A stretch of 64,000 bases of DNA from DATARH01 sp963746885 (GTDB lineage Bacteria > Pseudomonadota > Alphaproteobacteria > ATCC43930 > CGMCC-115725), in contig CAVVDM010000013.1 in the NCBI GenBank assembly GCA_963746885.1, forward strand, positions 124,001 to 188,000, read 5' to 3'. Below, piece by piece: positions 34,412 to 42,734 of the stretch (position 1 is the first letter of the stretch; each line of letters opens with the position of its first letter). The position numbers and the translations under genes were made by a program. The notes below the pieces were generated by a model. The model saw only the letters and a program-made list of their open reading frames with translations. It was not told the DNA's origin and did not search any database.

Positions 34412-35258
34412 TCAGCGCGGGCGCTGCTGGCGGCGCAGGAAGTCGATAAAGATCGCGGCGAGCAGCCCTTCCTTCTTCTCCCAGTCCTCGAACGCGACAT
34501 CGAGGTCCATGCGGTCCTCGGTCAACACCTCGTGGTATTCGGCATTGGGCATCAGCCGGTGTGCCACCTGGCCGGGCTCGCGCGGGTGCACCCGGTCGTT
34601 GCCGGGGCAGATACAGGTCGGCGTCGTCATCGTGCGCAGCTCGGCCGGGCTGAGGCCGATCACCGGGTGGTCGGTCCCTGCCAGGAAGCTGGAGCGCCAC
34701 CGCGTCATGCGAGCAATGAAATCCGCCGCGTCCATCGCCATCAGGATGTCGCGGGTCTGCGGCTTGGCGCGGATCATCTCGCTCCAGTGCTCGAGCTGGC
34801 AGCACCGCCGCCATGCCGCCCTGCGTTCGCCGCCTCGATGTGCGACGGTGTAGTACTGGTTGGTCAGGCGCTCGGCGGCGTAGGGCGCCGCCGGTCACCC
34901 GCCACAGCAGGAGGCCGCGCACCGCCTCGGGTCGGCGCAACGCCAGGATCATCGCCAGCCGGCACCCCGACGAGCTGCCGCCGATATAGGCCGGCAGCGC
35001 GTCGAGCCGCAGCAGCAGCTCGTGCAGATCCTCGGCCCACTCGTCGTTCTCCGATTCGCCTTCGATGGCGATGCCGGAGGCGCCGGTGTTGCGCCGGTCG
35101 TAGATCAGGACGCGGTTTCCCGCCTCGGCGATCCTGGCGGCGAGCGAGCGTAGCGAGGTGCCGGCGCGCCGCCCGCCCGGCTGCAATGCGACAAACGGGC
35201 CGCGCTCGCCGAGCATCTCGTAATTGATGTCGACGCCGCGGATTTTCTCGATGGGCAT
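34412..35258 (-). CDS. Alpha/beta hydrolase, frameshifted
   Basis: An alpha/beta-hydrolase-fold protein of about 282 residues once repaired. The N-terminal half has VLIYDRRNTGASG (strand beta-3 region with the oxyanion-hole neighbourhood) and the nucleophile elbow AYIGGSSSGCRLAM. The C-terminal half continues in another frame as MIRAKPQTRDILMAMDAADF, with a late DHPVIGLSPAELRTM and PNAEYHEV containing a plausible catalytic His. The frame change is at GGG, 34883-34885 (CCC on the coding strand); one C fewer gives GGAYAAERLTNQYYTVAHRGG. The ATG at 35258 is chosen over a more distal methionine. Substrate unknown. Confidence 0.8.
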
Positions 35259-35432
35259 GGGCGCTCTCCCCTCAGCAAACGATCGAATGCATATTAGCCG
35301 ATCAGCGGCCGGCAAACGCGCACAATAACCCGGTGCCCGGCGCGCGCGGACGCGCTATAAGCTGCCCCCGTTAGGCCGAGCGGGAGCCCCCGAGCGGCTC
35401 AGCAAGGCTCGACAAGCCGGGAGGGAGCACAC

Positions 35433-36386
35433 ATGAAATTACTGTACTTCAACGATTTTAAGCTCGGCGTGCTGAAGGCCGACGGCTCGGTCGTCGATGT
35501 CTCGGCGGTGGTCGCCGACATCCCGCACACCGGGCCGGGCGATCTGATGAACGGCCTGATCGAGCGGTTCGACGCCTACCGGCCGAAGATCGAGGCCGCA
35601 GTGGCGAGCGGCAGCGGCGTGCCGTTGGCGAGCGTCAAGATCCGCCCGCCCCTGCCGTCGCCGAAGACGATCGACTGCATGGCCGTCAACTACATGGAAG
35701 ACGGCACCCGCAGCGCGCCGGCGCCGATCAACGCCTTCCACAAATCGCCCTCGGCGATCATCGGCAACGGCGACACGATGGTGCTGCCCGACGTGCCGGC
35801 GGCGGTCTTCGAGGGCGAAGCGGAGATGGCGGTCGTCATCGGCAAGAAGGCGACCAACGTCAGCCAGGCCGACGCGATGGATTGCATCTTCGGCTACACC
35901 AACTTCATCGACGGCTCGGCGCGCGGCCTGCCGCCTCCGGGCAACGTGTTCTTTCAGATGAAGTCGCGCGACACGTTCGCGCCGATCGGGCCGTTCCTCG
36001 TCACCAAGGACGAGATCAAGGATCCGCTGCACCTGCAGATCCGGCTGTGGAACAACGGCACCCTGATGCAGAACTTCAACACTGACGACATGGGGCACAA
36101 GATCGCCCGCTGCATCGAGTGGCTGACCTCGATCCATACGCTCGTGCCCGGCGACATCATCGCCACCGGCACCAACCACCGCGGCCTCAACCCGTTCATG
36201 GACGGCGACAAGATCGAGCTGGAAACCGAAGGGCTCGGGCGCCTCACCTTCCATATCAAGGATGACCTGAAACGCACCTGGGCGCGCAAGACGCGGCTGC
36301 AGTGCCACGAAGAAGCCAACACCAAGACGCCGGGCAACTACCCCGACTTCACGCCGCAGCTGACCGGCAAATACGCCAAGGCGTAA
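35433..36386 (+). CDS. Fumarylacetoacetate hydrolase family protein
   Basis: A 317-residue member of the FAH superfamily, which cleaves or hydrates C-C bonds of diketo acids in aromatic and sugar-acid breakdown. The C-terminal FAH domain holds KSPSAIIGNGDTMVLPDV, the metal-binding EGEAEMAVVIGKKATN with its conserved Glu residues, GYTNFIDGSAR, FFQMKSRDTFAPIGPFLV and PGDIIATGTNHRG. The N-terminal domain (MKLLYFNDFKLGVLKADG) is typical of 2-hydroxyhepta-2,4-diene-1,7-dioate isomerase-like members. GGGAGGGAG upstream is a strong ribosome-binding site. Confidence 0.93.
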   Translation: MKLLYFNDFKLGVLKADGSVVDVSAVVADIPHTGPGDLMNGLIERFDAYRPKIEAAVASGSGVPLASVKIRPPLPSPKTIDCMAVNYMEDGTRSAPAPINAFHKSPSAIIGNGDTMVLPDVPAAVFEGEAEMAVVIGKKATNVSQADAMDCIFGYTNFIDGSARGLPPPGNVFFQMKSRDTFAPIGPFLVTKDEIKDPLHLQIRLWNNGTLMQNFNTDDMGHKIARCIEWLTSIHTLVPGDIIATGTNHRGLNPFMDGDKIELETEGLGRLTFHIKDDLKRTWARKTRLQCHEEANTKTPGNYPDFTPQLTGKYAKA

Positions 36387-36490
36387 GCGGCCGGCCGCAT
36401 CCCGGAAACCCTCTCCCGCGATGCGGGAGGGGATAAAGGCTGTGCCGCCGACGAAATTTCGGCCAATTCGGCATCGACGGATGCCAGCGC

Positions 36491-37756
36491 TCAGGTGCGC
36501 TCGAAGTCGATCCGCTCGGTGACCGGCAGCCGGTAGAGATAGCGGCGCAGGCAGTCGAGCCCCAGTTCGACGGCACCCAGGCGCACCCATTCGCGGCCGC
36601 CGAGGATGCGCGAGCGGCGCAATTCGATGCCGCCCTCGCCGCTGATCGCGAGGCAGATCGTGCCGCCGAAATCGATCCGGTCGGGCCCGTCGTCGAGATC
36701 GATCAGCACCGCGAGCGCATGGCTGGCGCCGCTGGCGCGGCACGCCGCCGCGGCCACCGCTTCGGCGCTTTCGCGGGTGATTTCGAGCGGCACGGTCAGC
36801 CGCAGCGCATCCCACAACTCGGCGATGTCGCGCGCGACGATGCCGCGGCGGAACACGCTTTCGGCCCCCGGCAATGGCGCAATGCGGGATGCGATCTGGC
36901 CGCCGGTAAAGGTCTCGACCACGGCGAGCGAGCCTTGGCTCGCCTGCAAGGATTTGAGGATCACGCCTTCGAGCGTGTCGTCGTCCTCGGCCAGGATGAA
37001 ATTGCCGAGCCGCTGTCTGACCTCGGCCACGACCGGGACGAGCTTGCGCCTCGATATCGTCGGCGTCGGCGCCGCGCACTGTCAGCTTCGTCTCGATCTG
37101 CGGATAATGCGCGCGGAAGCCGAGCTTGGCGCTGCCATCGGGAACCAGTGCCTCGACCCCCGCAAGCAACGAATCGACGTGGCTTTCGCCGAGGCCGTAG
37201 GAATGAAAGCGCTTCAGCCGGATCGCGGTCGGCGCGCCACTGCGGGCCAAAAGGCGCGGGATGATCTGCTCTTCGAGCATGCGGCGCAGCTCGCGCGGCA
37301 CTCCCGGGGTGAAGAAGAACCGCGCCTTGCCGATATCGATCGCAAAGCCGCAGGCGGTGCCGATCGGGTTGTCGAGGATCTCGGCCCTGGCCGGCAGCAT
37401 CGCCTGTTTGCGGTTGTTGGGCGACATGACCCGGCTGCGGCGCGTGAAAATACGCCGTCATTGTTGCCAGCCATTCCTCGTTCAGCACCAGCTCGACGCC
37501 GGCGGCGCGGGCGGCGATCTCCTGCGACAGGTCGTCGACGGTCGGGTCCGAGCCCGCCATTGACGATGACCGCGTCGGCGCGTTCGCCGGCTTGGAGGAA
37601 GGCGGCGAGCAGCGTGTCGCGGTCGTCGCCGACCGTGGTGCCCCAGCGCACCTCCAGCCCGACATCCTCGAGCTTCTGGCTGATATAGCTGAAATTGGTG
37701 TTGACGATCTTGCCGGTGAGGACTTCGTCGCCGGTGCAGATGATCTCGATGCGCAT
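36491..37756 (-). CDS. cinA: CinA family protein (competence/damage-inducible protein A), three frame breaks
   Basis: CinA proteins join a MoaB/MogA-like N-terminal domain to a C-terminal nicotinamide-nucleotide amidohydrolase domain. The N-terminus reads MRIEIICTGDEVLTGKIVNTNF, then NGGLGPTVDDLSQEIAA in the next frame. MSPNNRKQAMLPARAEILDN and TPGVPRELRRML follow in a third frame, and the amidase domain EVRQRLGNFILAEDDDTLEG in the first frame again. The breaks at 37544-37546 (GGG), 37447-37450 (AAAA) and about 37044-37050 are each explained by one extra base. Total repaired length is ~421 residues, as usual. The amidase motif ESxTGG is ETFTGG here. Confidence 0.85.
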
Positions 37757-37771
37757 GGCGCCGGTTCACGC

Positions 37772-38691
37772 TCAGGCCATGAAGTTGAGCTTGAGGCCCG
37801 GCTCAGGCCACTCCATCGCGGCGAGCTGGCCGGAGGCTGACAGCGAGATGTAGGCGGTGCGCAGGTCAGGCCCGCCGAAGCAGATATTGGTCGGGTAGAC
37901 GTCGGGCATCTTGACCTGGCGCACGACTTGGCCCCCCGGCGAGATGACGGTGATGTGGCCGGTCACCAAGCGTTGCGACGCAGATGTTGCCCGACGCCTC
38001 GACCGCAAGGCTGTCGAAGCGCTGAAAGCCGGGCAGGCCGCAGACGAGCCGCCCGCCATAGGGGGCCGGGAACGGCTCCTTTTTGACGACGCCCGGCGCG
38101 GCGATGTCAAACGCGAACAGCCGCGACGAACTCGGTGTCAGCGACGTACACCGTCTTCTCGTCGGGCGACAGGCCCACGCCGTTAGGGCTGACGATCGGA
38201 TAGGCAAGTTCGGTAATCTGCGAGCCGTTGGGCAGCGCGTAGTAGAGCCCGCCATGGTCGCGACCGTTCGCATAGCGCTTGCCGAGGTCGGTGAAATAGA
38301 AGCCGCCCTGTTTGTCGAACACGATGTCGTTCGGGGCCGACAAGCGGCGCGCGCCGCAATGGCTGTAGAGGATTCGCGTCTCGCCGGTCTTGAGGTCGAT
38401 GCGCTGGATCGAGCCGCCGTTATAGTCAGGCGCCGGACCCGTCGACAGAAAACTCGGCGTTGTCTCGTAAACGGCGCCGCCGTTGTTGCAGACGTAAAGC
38501 GCGCCGTCGGGGCCGGTCGCCAGCCCGTTGGGGCCGCCGCCGGCTTTGCCGATTTCGGTCTTCGCCCCGCCAGGTGCGACGCGGGTCACCTTCTTCCCGG
38601 AAATCTCTCCGAGAATCACTGAGCCGTCGGCCATCCAGACCGGCCCCTCGGGGAAGCCCAAAACCGTCGCCAGGATGCGGATGTCGGCCAT
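37772..38691 (-). CDS. SMP-30/gluconolactonase family protein, two frame breaks
   Basis: A six-bladed beta-propeller lactonase-like protein of about 305 residues. The family motifs are present: FPEGPVWMADGSVILGEI with the metal-binding Glu, GPNGLATGPDGALYVCNN, LSAPNDIVFDKQGGFYFTD with the metal Asn/Asp, and SPNGVGLSPDEKTVYVADT. Frame changes occur at AA, 38129-38130 (repair gives DTESSRLFAFDI), and near 37965-37971 (repair gives NICVATLVTGHITVISP). Both fit one extra base. The likely role is hydrolysis of a sugar or other lactone. It lies 15 bp before cinA on the same strand. Confidence 0.85.
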
Positions 38692-38946
38692 GCTGTTCTC
38701 CTCGCTCAGTAACCGCGATCATAGTTGTGTCGTCAGACATCCGGCGCCGTCAATGCGCACCTGCAAAAACCTGCCCGGCGTTGAAATCACGCTGTGCCCT
38801 CGCCATGTATCTCCCGATCGTATTTCGATACTGGTTTGCCCTGTTACGGCTTGCTATCCAGCCAACCGAGAGTGCTTCCCAAGTTTGGAATGTGATCGCG
38901 TCCGGCCAGAGTGCTGGCCGGAAGATCTCTACGAAGGAAGCGAAGA
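38692..38946 (+). promoter_or_regulatory. Leader region of cspA with a strong hairpin
   Basis: The 255 bp between the divergent SMP-30 gene and cspA probably hold both promoters. A perfect 9-bp stem, TCCGGCCAG (38901-38909) and CTGGCCGGA (38914-38922) with a 4-nt loop, lies 24 nt before the cspA ATG. Long structured leaders control many cold-shock genes. No convincing -35/-10 pair was fixed. Confidence 0.5.
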
Positions 38947-39153
38947 ATGGCTACCGGTACCGTGAAGTGGTTTAATTCTCAAAAGGGTTATGGGTTCATC
39001 CAGCCCGATGACGGCTCGAAGGACGTGTTCGTCCATATCTCCGCCGTCGAGCGGGCAGGGATGAGCGACATGAGGGAAGGCCAGAAGCTCAGCTACGAGC
39101 TTGAGCGTGGCCAGCAGGGCAAAACCTCTGCCGTAAACCTTCAGGCACAATAA
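38947..39153 (+). CDS. cspA: Cold-shock protein CspA family
   Basis: A 68-residue OB-fold RNA chaperone. It begins MATGTVKWFNSQKGYGFIQP, where KGYGFI is RNP1, followed by DVFVHISAVERAGM (RNP2 VFVHI) and ends SAVNLQAQ. It binds single-stranded RNA and DNA and melts secondary structure. The ATG at 38947 has a GAAGGAAG ribosome-binding site. It is followed by a strong terminator, so it is transcribed alone. Confidence 0.97.
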   Translation: MATGTVKWFNSQKGYGFIQPDDGSKDVFVHISAVERAGMSDMREGQKLSYELERGQQGKTSAVNLQAQ

Positions 39154-39167
39154 GCCTGACCACGTCA

Positions 39168-39211
39168 GGCGCCGCCCGGAGGCTTCGGCAGCCGGGCGGC
39201 GCCGTTTTTTT
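39168..39211 (+). terminator. Rho-independent terminator of cspA
   Basis: A perfect 12-bp stem, GGCGCCGCCCGG (39168-39179) and CCGGGCGGCGCC (39192-39203), is followed by G and seven T residues. It lies 15 bp after the cspA stop. Confidence 0.93.
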
Positions 39212-39221
39212 GTGAAAGAAC

Positions 39222-39422
39222 ATGGTCGAACACAAATTTTCCGTCGGCCAGGCCGTTCAGTTCTCGCCGGATCGGCGAGACGGCGGCTCGGCGCGAGGCC
39301 GCTATACGATCGTGCGGTTGCTTCCCGAGGAGGGGAACACGCCGCAATACCGCATCAAGAACAGCACGGACGGCCACGAACGGGTCGTCCTGGAAAGCCA
39401 ATTGGAGCGGCGAGCCGCCTAA
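39222..39422 (+). CDS. Small conserved hypothetical protein
   Basis: A 66-residue hydrophilic protein, MVEHKFSVGQAVQFSP... with YTIVRLLPEEGNTPQYRIKN and a closing ERVVLESQLERRAA. The pattern of short beta strands suggests a small SH3-like or KOW-like barrel. I recognise it as similar to short hypothetical proteins common in alphaproteobacteria, but no function is known. It starts 10 bp after the cspA terminator and faces the LLM oxidoreductase gene. Confidence 0.65.
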   Translation: MVEHKFSVGQAVQFSPDRRDGGSARGRYTIVRLLPEEGNTPQYRIKNSTDGHERVVLESQLERRAA

Positions 39423-39462
39423 GCCGCCGCCCTCGCTGCGACCCGTTACAGGTCGGTTCCCG

Positions 39463-40305
39463 TCACGAATTGACCGCACGGATCAGGTCGGCCCAGCGGT
39501 CGAGGGCCGGCAAGGTCTTGTCGGAATTTTCCGGCGGCAGGCCGGCGACGACGCGCGACACGCCCATGTCGCGCCAGCGTTTGATCGCGTCGGCGTCCTG
39601 GGGCGCGCCGAACATCGTGATCGGCACCTCGGCGAGGCTGCGCCCCGCCTCGGCCAGCATCTCTTTGAACTTCGGTATCGTGTCCTCGATGTTGCCGCGG
39701 CCGGCGATCGGGACCCAGCCGTTGCCGTAGCGCACCGCGCGCCGCGCGGCATGCGGGAAGGCGCCGCCGATGATCACCGGCATCGGCGTCTGCACCGGCT
39801 TCGGCCACGTCATCATCGCCGGGAAGTCCACCAACTCGCCGTGATACTCGGGCTTCGACTTGGTCCAGATCTCGCGCATCGCCTCGATCTGCTCGCGCAT
39901 CAGCTTGAAGCGGCTGGCGTAGACCGTGCCGTGGTCCTCCATCTCGTCCTGGTTCCAGCCGCCGCCGATCCCGAACAGGAAGCGACCGCCGGAAACCTGG
40001 TCGAGCGAGGCGACAAGCTTGGCGGTCTGGATCGTGTCGCGCTGGATCACCAGGCAGACGCCGGTGCCGATTTTCAGCGTTTTGGTCGCCGCCGCCGCCG
40101 CGGTCAACGTGATGAACGGGTCCATCGCGTCGTAATACATCTTCGGCAGGTCGCCGCCGCCGGGGAACGGCGTCTTGCGCGACAGCGGGATGTGCGAGTG
40201 CTCCGGGTTCCACAGCAATTCGAACCCGCGCGCCTCCAACGCCCGGCCCAGCTCGGCTGCCGGGATGCAGTAATCCGTCATGAACATCGACGCGCCGAAA
40301 TCCAT
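39463..40305 (-). CDS. LLM class flavin-dependent oxidoreductase (F420-type)
   Basis: A 280-residue luciferase-like TIM-barrel protein of the group annotated as probable F420-dependent oxidoreductases. Characteristic segments are FELLWNPEHSHIPLSR, LTAAAAATKTLKIGTGVCL, RFLFGIGGGWNQDEM, YHGELVDFPAMMTWPKPVQT and PVIIGGAFPHAARRAV. The cofactor may be F420 or FMN; no F420 synthesis gene is in the window. The ATG at 40305 gives MDFGASMFMTDY, the family start. Substrate unknown. Confidence 0.87.
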   Translation of the reverse strand: MDFGASMFMTDYCIPAAELGRALEARGFELLWNPEHSHIPLSRKTPFPGGGDLPKMYYDAMDPFITLTAAAAATKTLKIGTGVCLVIQRDTIQTAKLVASLDQVSGGRFLFGIGGGWNQDEMEDHGTVYASRFKLMREQIEAMREIWTKSKPEYHGELVDFPAMMTWPKPVQTPMPVIIGGAFPHAARRAVRYGNGWVPIAGRGNIEDTIPKFKEMLAEAGRSLAEVPITMFGAPQDADAIKRWRDMGVSRVVAGLPPENSDKTLPALDRWADLIRAVNS

Positions 40306-40334
40306 CGCCTCGCTCCCTTGCAAAAAAACCCAGG

Positions 40335-40410
40335 GTCATTCCCGCGAAGGCGGGAATCCGGGGCCGCTCATTGGTTGGCCGCCCCGGATCCCCGCCTGCG
40401 CGGGGATGAC
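40335..40410. repeat. REP-like imperfect inverted repeat
   Basis: Two arms, GTCATTCCCGCGAAGGCGGGAATCCGGGG-type (40335-40363) and its near reverse complement (40382-40410), flank an 18-nt centre. Each arm also contains its own small palindrome (CCCGC...GCGGG). This is the form of dispersed intergenic palindromes seen in many proteobacterial genomes. It lies between the LLM and carboxymuconolactone decarboxylase-like genes. Confidence 0.8.
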
Positions 40411-40415
40411 GAACG

Positions 40416-40964
40416 TCACGCCGGCAGTTTGTCGCCGTCGGGCGGGGCCGCCACGTCGAACGCGTTGACGACGCCCGACAGCATCGCGAAATAGCCGGCG
40501 AACGCGGTCAATTCGACCAGCCATTGCGTGCCGTGCCGCTTCTGCAACCGGTCGAACAATGCCTGGTCGACGCGGTTTGTCCGCATCAGCTGGCGCGTGT
40601 AGTTGACGATGTCGCGCTCGTCCTCGCCCAATGACGCGGGATCGCCGTTGGCGCGCAGGACGTCGATCGTCGCTTCCGGCACCCCGGCCCGCCGCGCCGC
40701 CCCGACCTGGGCGGCCCAGACATAGGCCGCCTCGCGGTCGCGCACCGAGGCGAGGATCGCATGCGACAGCAGCCGCGGCTCGACGACCGTGCCGCCGCGG
40801 TTGAACTTGACGAATTGCAGCATCCGCTCGGCCAGCGGCGGGCTGTGCAGCAGCATGCTGAACGGCCCGCGAACCTGACCGAAGACGCTCACCACGTCAT
40901 CGACAACGGCATGGTGCTCGGCCGGGACATCGCCCTTGCCGGTGACCGGCGCTACGCGCGGCAT
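40416..40964 (-). CDS. Carboxymuconolactone decarboxylase family protein
   Basis: A 182-residue protein of the AhpD/CMD fold. The central helix pair carries ESxxH-like positions in altered form: AILASVRDREAAYVWAAQVGAARRAGV. The usual CxxC of peroxidase-type members is absent, which points to the decarboxylase-like or unknown-function branch. It may act on a lactone or peroxide substrate near the other catabolic genes. The stop is 6 bp from the REP-like repeat. Confidence 0.8.
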   Translation of the reverse strand: MPRVAPVTGKGDVPAEHHAVVDDVVSVFGQVRGPFSMLLHSPPLAERMLQFVKFNRGGTVVEPRLLSHAILASVRDREAAYVWAAQVGAARRAGVPEATIDVLRANGDPASLGEDERDIVNYTRQLMRTNRVDQALFDRLQKRHGTQWLVELTAFAGYFAMLSGVVNAFDVAAPPDGDKLPA

Positions 40965-40986
40965 GGCTTTCCTCCCTCAGCGTTTG

Positions 40987-41634
40987 TTACAGACCCTGGT
41001 AGGATTTGCCCCACTGGTCCTGATAGACGACGTCGTTCAACGGCCCGCGCCCCAGTTTGCCGAAATTGCCCATCGGCCAGCCGATCGGCAGGATCGCGTA
41101 GGACTGGACGCCGGGCGGCAGGCCGAAGATCGCGTCGACCTCCTTGCCATAGCCCGTGTGCCGCGTCGTCAGCGTCGTGCCGAGGCCCAGCGCCCGCGTC
41201 GCGAGGCACATGTTCTGCACCGCCCCATAAATCGACGAACCCGCCGTGCGGCCCGGGTTCTCGCCGGCATCGAGGCAGGCGACGATCCACACCGGCGCCT
41301 CGTGGTAATGGTCGGTCAGATATTCGACCGCCGCATGCTGCCGCTTGAAGCTGTCGGGATTTGATCCCGGCGGCGGCGCACTCGCCGCATAGCGTGGCCC
41401 GACCGATTCGTCGAACAGGCGCTTGTAATAGACCTGCACCTTCTTCTTGACCTCCGGGTCCTTGACCACCAGGAAGCGCCAGCGCTGGGTGTTGCCGCCG
41501 GAGGGCGCCCACTGCCCGGCCTGCAGGATCTTGTTGATCAGCTCGTCCGGCACCGGGTCGGGCTTGAGCCGGCGCATCGCGCGCATCGTGCTCATCGCTT
41601 CCCAGATGTCGCTCGTCGGGCTCTGGTTCGGCAT
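40987..41634 (-). CDS. Nitroreductase family protein
   Basis: A 215-residue FMN-dependent nitroreductase-like enzyme. The N-terminus has MRAMRRLKPDPVPDELINKIL with the Arg pair that binds the FMN phosphate. QAGQWAPSGGNTQRWRFLVV and the C-terminal LGLGTTLTTRHTGYGKEVDA and ILPIGWPMGNFGKLGRGPL follow. The ATG at 41634 gives the family start; the upstream frame is not similar to anything. The natural substrate is unknown. It is next to the CMD-like gene on the same strand. Confidence 0.9.
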   Translation of the reverse strand: MPNQSPTSDIWEAMSTMRAMRRLKPDPVPDELINKILQAGQWAPSGGNTQRWRFLVVKDPEVKKKVQVYYKRLFDESVGPRYAASAPPPGSNPDSFKRQHAAVEYLTDHYHEAPVWIVACLDAGENPGRTAGSSIYGAVQNMCLATRALGLGTTLTTRHTGYGKEVDAIFGLPPGVQSYAILPIGWPMGNFGKLGRGPLNDVVYQDQWGKSYQGL

Positions 41635-41701
41635 GGCGTCCTCCTGAGTGATGGAATTCGCGCGACTGTAGCCCGTCGCACGAACGAATGGAAATAGCGG
41701 C

Positions 41702-42499
41702 TCAGCTCGGCACCAGGCCGCCATCGACGTTGTAGGACTGGCCGGTGATGTTGCGCGCGCCGGGTCCGGCGAGGAACACCGCCATCGCCGCAATGTCGTC
41801 GGGCGTGTTGGCGCGGCGGATCGGGATCGCGGCTTCCTGCTCGGCATACATCTGCTCGATTGTAATGCCGCGCGCCGCGGCGCGGCCGACGGCGTTGCGG
41901 GCGCCGAGCTCGGTGCGGGTGACGCCGGGGCAGATCGCGTTGACGTTGATGTCGTAGCGGCCGAGCTGCTGCGCCGCCATCTTGGTCAGCGCGATGACGG
42001 CACCCTTGCTTGCGGCATAGGCCGCGTTGGATGCGCCGGCATAGCCGCGGCCGCTGATCGAGGCCATGTTGATGACGCGCCCGCCACCCCCGTCTTGATT
42101 GAACTGTTTCATCATTTCGCGGGCGGCGCGCTGCAGGCAGAAAAACACGCCCTTGGCGTTGACCCGGTGAATGCGGTCCCAATCCGCCTCGGTCAGATCC
42201 ATGATGTCGGCGAAGCGGGTGACGCCGGCGTTGTTGACGATGACGTCGAGCCGGCCGAACTCGGCGACGGTGCGCGCGATCATCGCGTCGATGCTGGCGA
42301 CGTCGCCGCAATCGGCTTCGATCGCGATCGCGCGCCGGTTGTTTCCCGCGGCGTCCGCCGCGGTGCGCTGCGCGGCGGCGAGGTCGATGTCGGCGGCGGC
42401 GACGGTGGCGCCGTTCTCGGCCATCGCCAGCGCGATGGCCCGGCCGATCCCCGCCCCGGCGCCGGTCACCAGCACGATCTTGTCCTGCAATACCGTCAT
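41702..42499 (-). CDS. SDR family oxidoreductase
   Basis: A 265-residue classical short-chain dehydrogenase/reductase. It shows the cofactor motif VTGAGAGIGRAIALAMAE, the acidic AAADIDL that suggests NAD preference, NNAGV, the Ser of MASISG, the YAASKGA catalytic Tyr-Lys and the closing NVDGGLVPS. It has the general form of 3-oxoacyl reductase or sugar/aromatic alcohol dehydrogenases; the substrate is not deducible. It is divergent from the HSL-type hydrolase downstream. Confidence 0.93.
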   Translation of the reverse strand: MTVLQDKIVLVTGAGAGIGRAIALAMAENGATVAAADIDLAAAQRTAADAAGNNRRAIAIEADCGDVASIDAMIARTVAEFGRLDVIVNNAGVTRFADIMDLTEADWDRIHRVNAKGVFFCLQRAAREMMKQFNQDGGGGRVINMASISGRGYAGASNAAYAASKGAVIALTKMAAQQLGRYDINVNAICPGVTRTELGARNAVGRAAARGITIEQMYAEQEAAIPIRRANTPDDIAAMAVFLAGPGARNITGQSYNVDGGLVPS

Positions 42500-42626
42500 T
42501 GGTCTGCTCCCGCCAGAATGCTATCCGTGCGCGACTATGCTGACGAATGTAAGCTCCAGGTTAACAGAATGCGCGTAGCTCCAATTCCGTCGTTATCAGT
42601 CGTCCTCTCAGCTGATCGTAGGCTGG

Positions 42627-42716
42627 GTCGCTGTGCCCGACAGCGAGGCGGTGCGCGCGGTGCGCGACATGGAGCGGCGCTTTGCGGCGGCGCCGACCGC
42701 GATCGCCGCGCAATAG
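42627..42716 (+). pseudogene. Possible gene remnant
   Basis: A 29-codon stretch, VAVPDSEAVRAVRDMERRFA then AAPTAIAAQ and TAG, has protein-like composition and lies 18 bp before a co-directional hydrolase. It looks like the C-terminal tail of a lost gene. No start or family could be identified, so this is weakly supported. Confidence 0.2.
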
Positions 42717-42734
42717 CCGCCCAGGAGTGACGCC

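Noticed and set aside
35439..37427. A 662-codon - strand frame crossing from cinA into the fumarylacetoacetase-like gene.
   Set aside because: Only its first ~130 codons are real (the middle of the frameshifted cinA). The rest is antisense to the + strand hydrolase gene.
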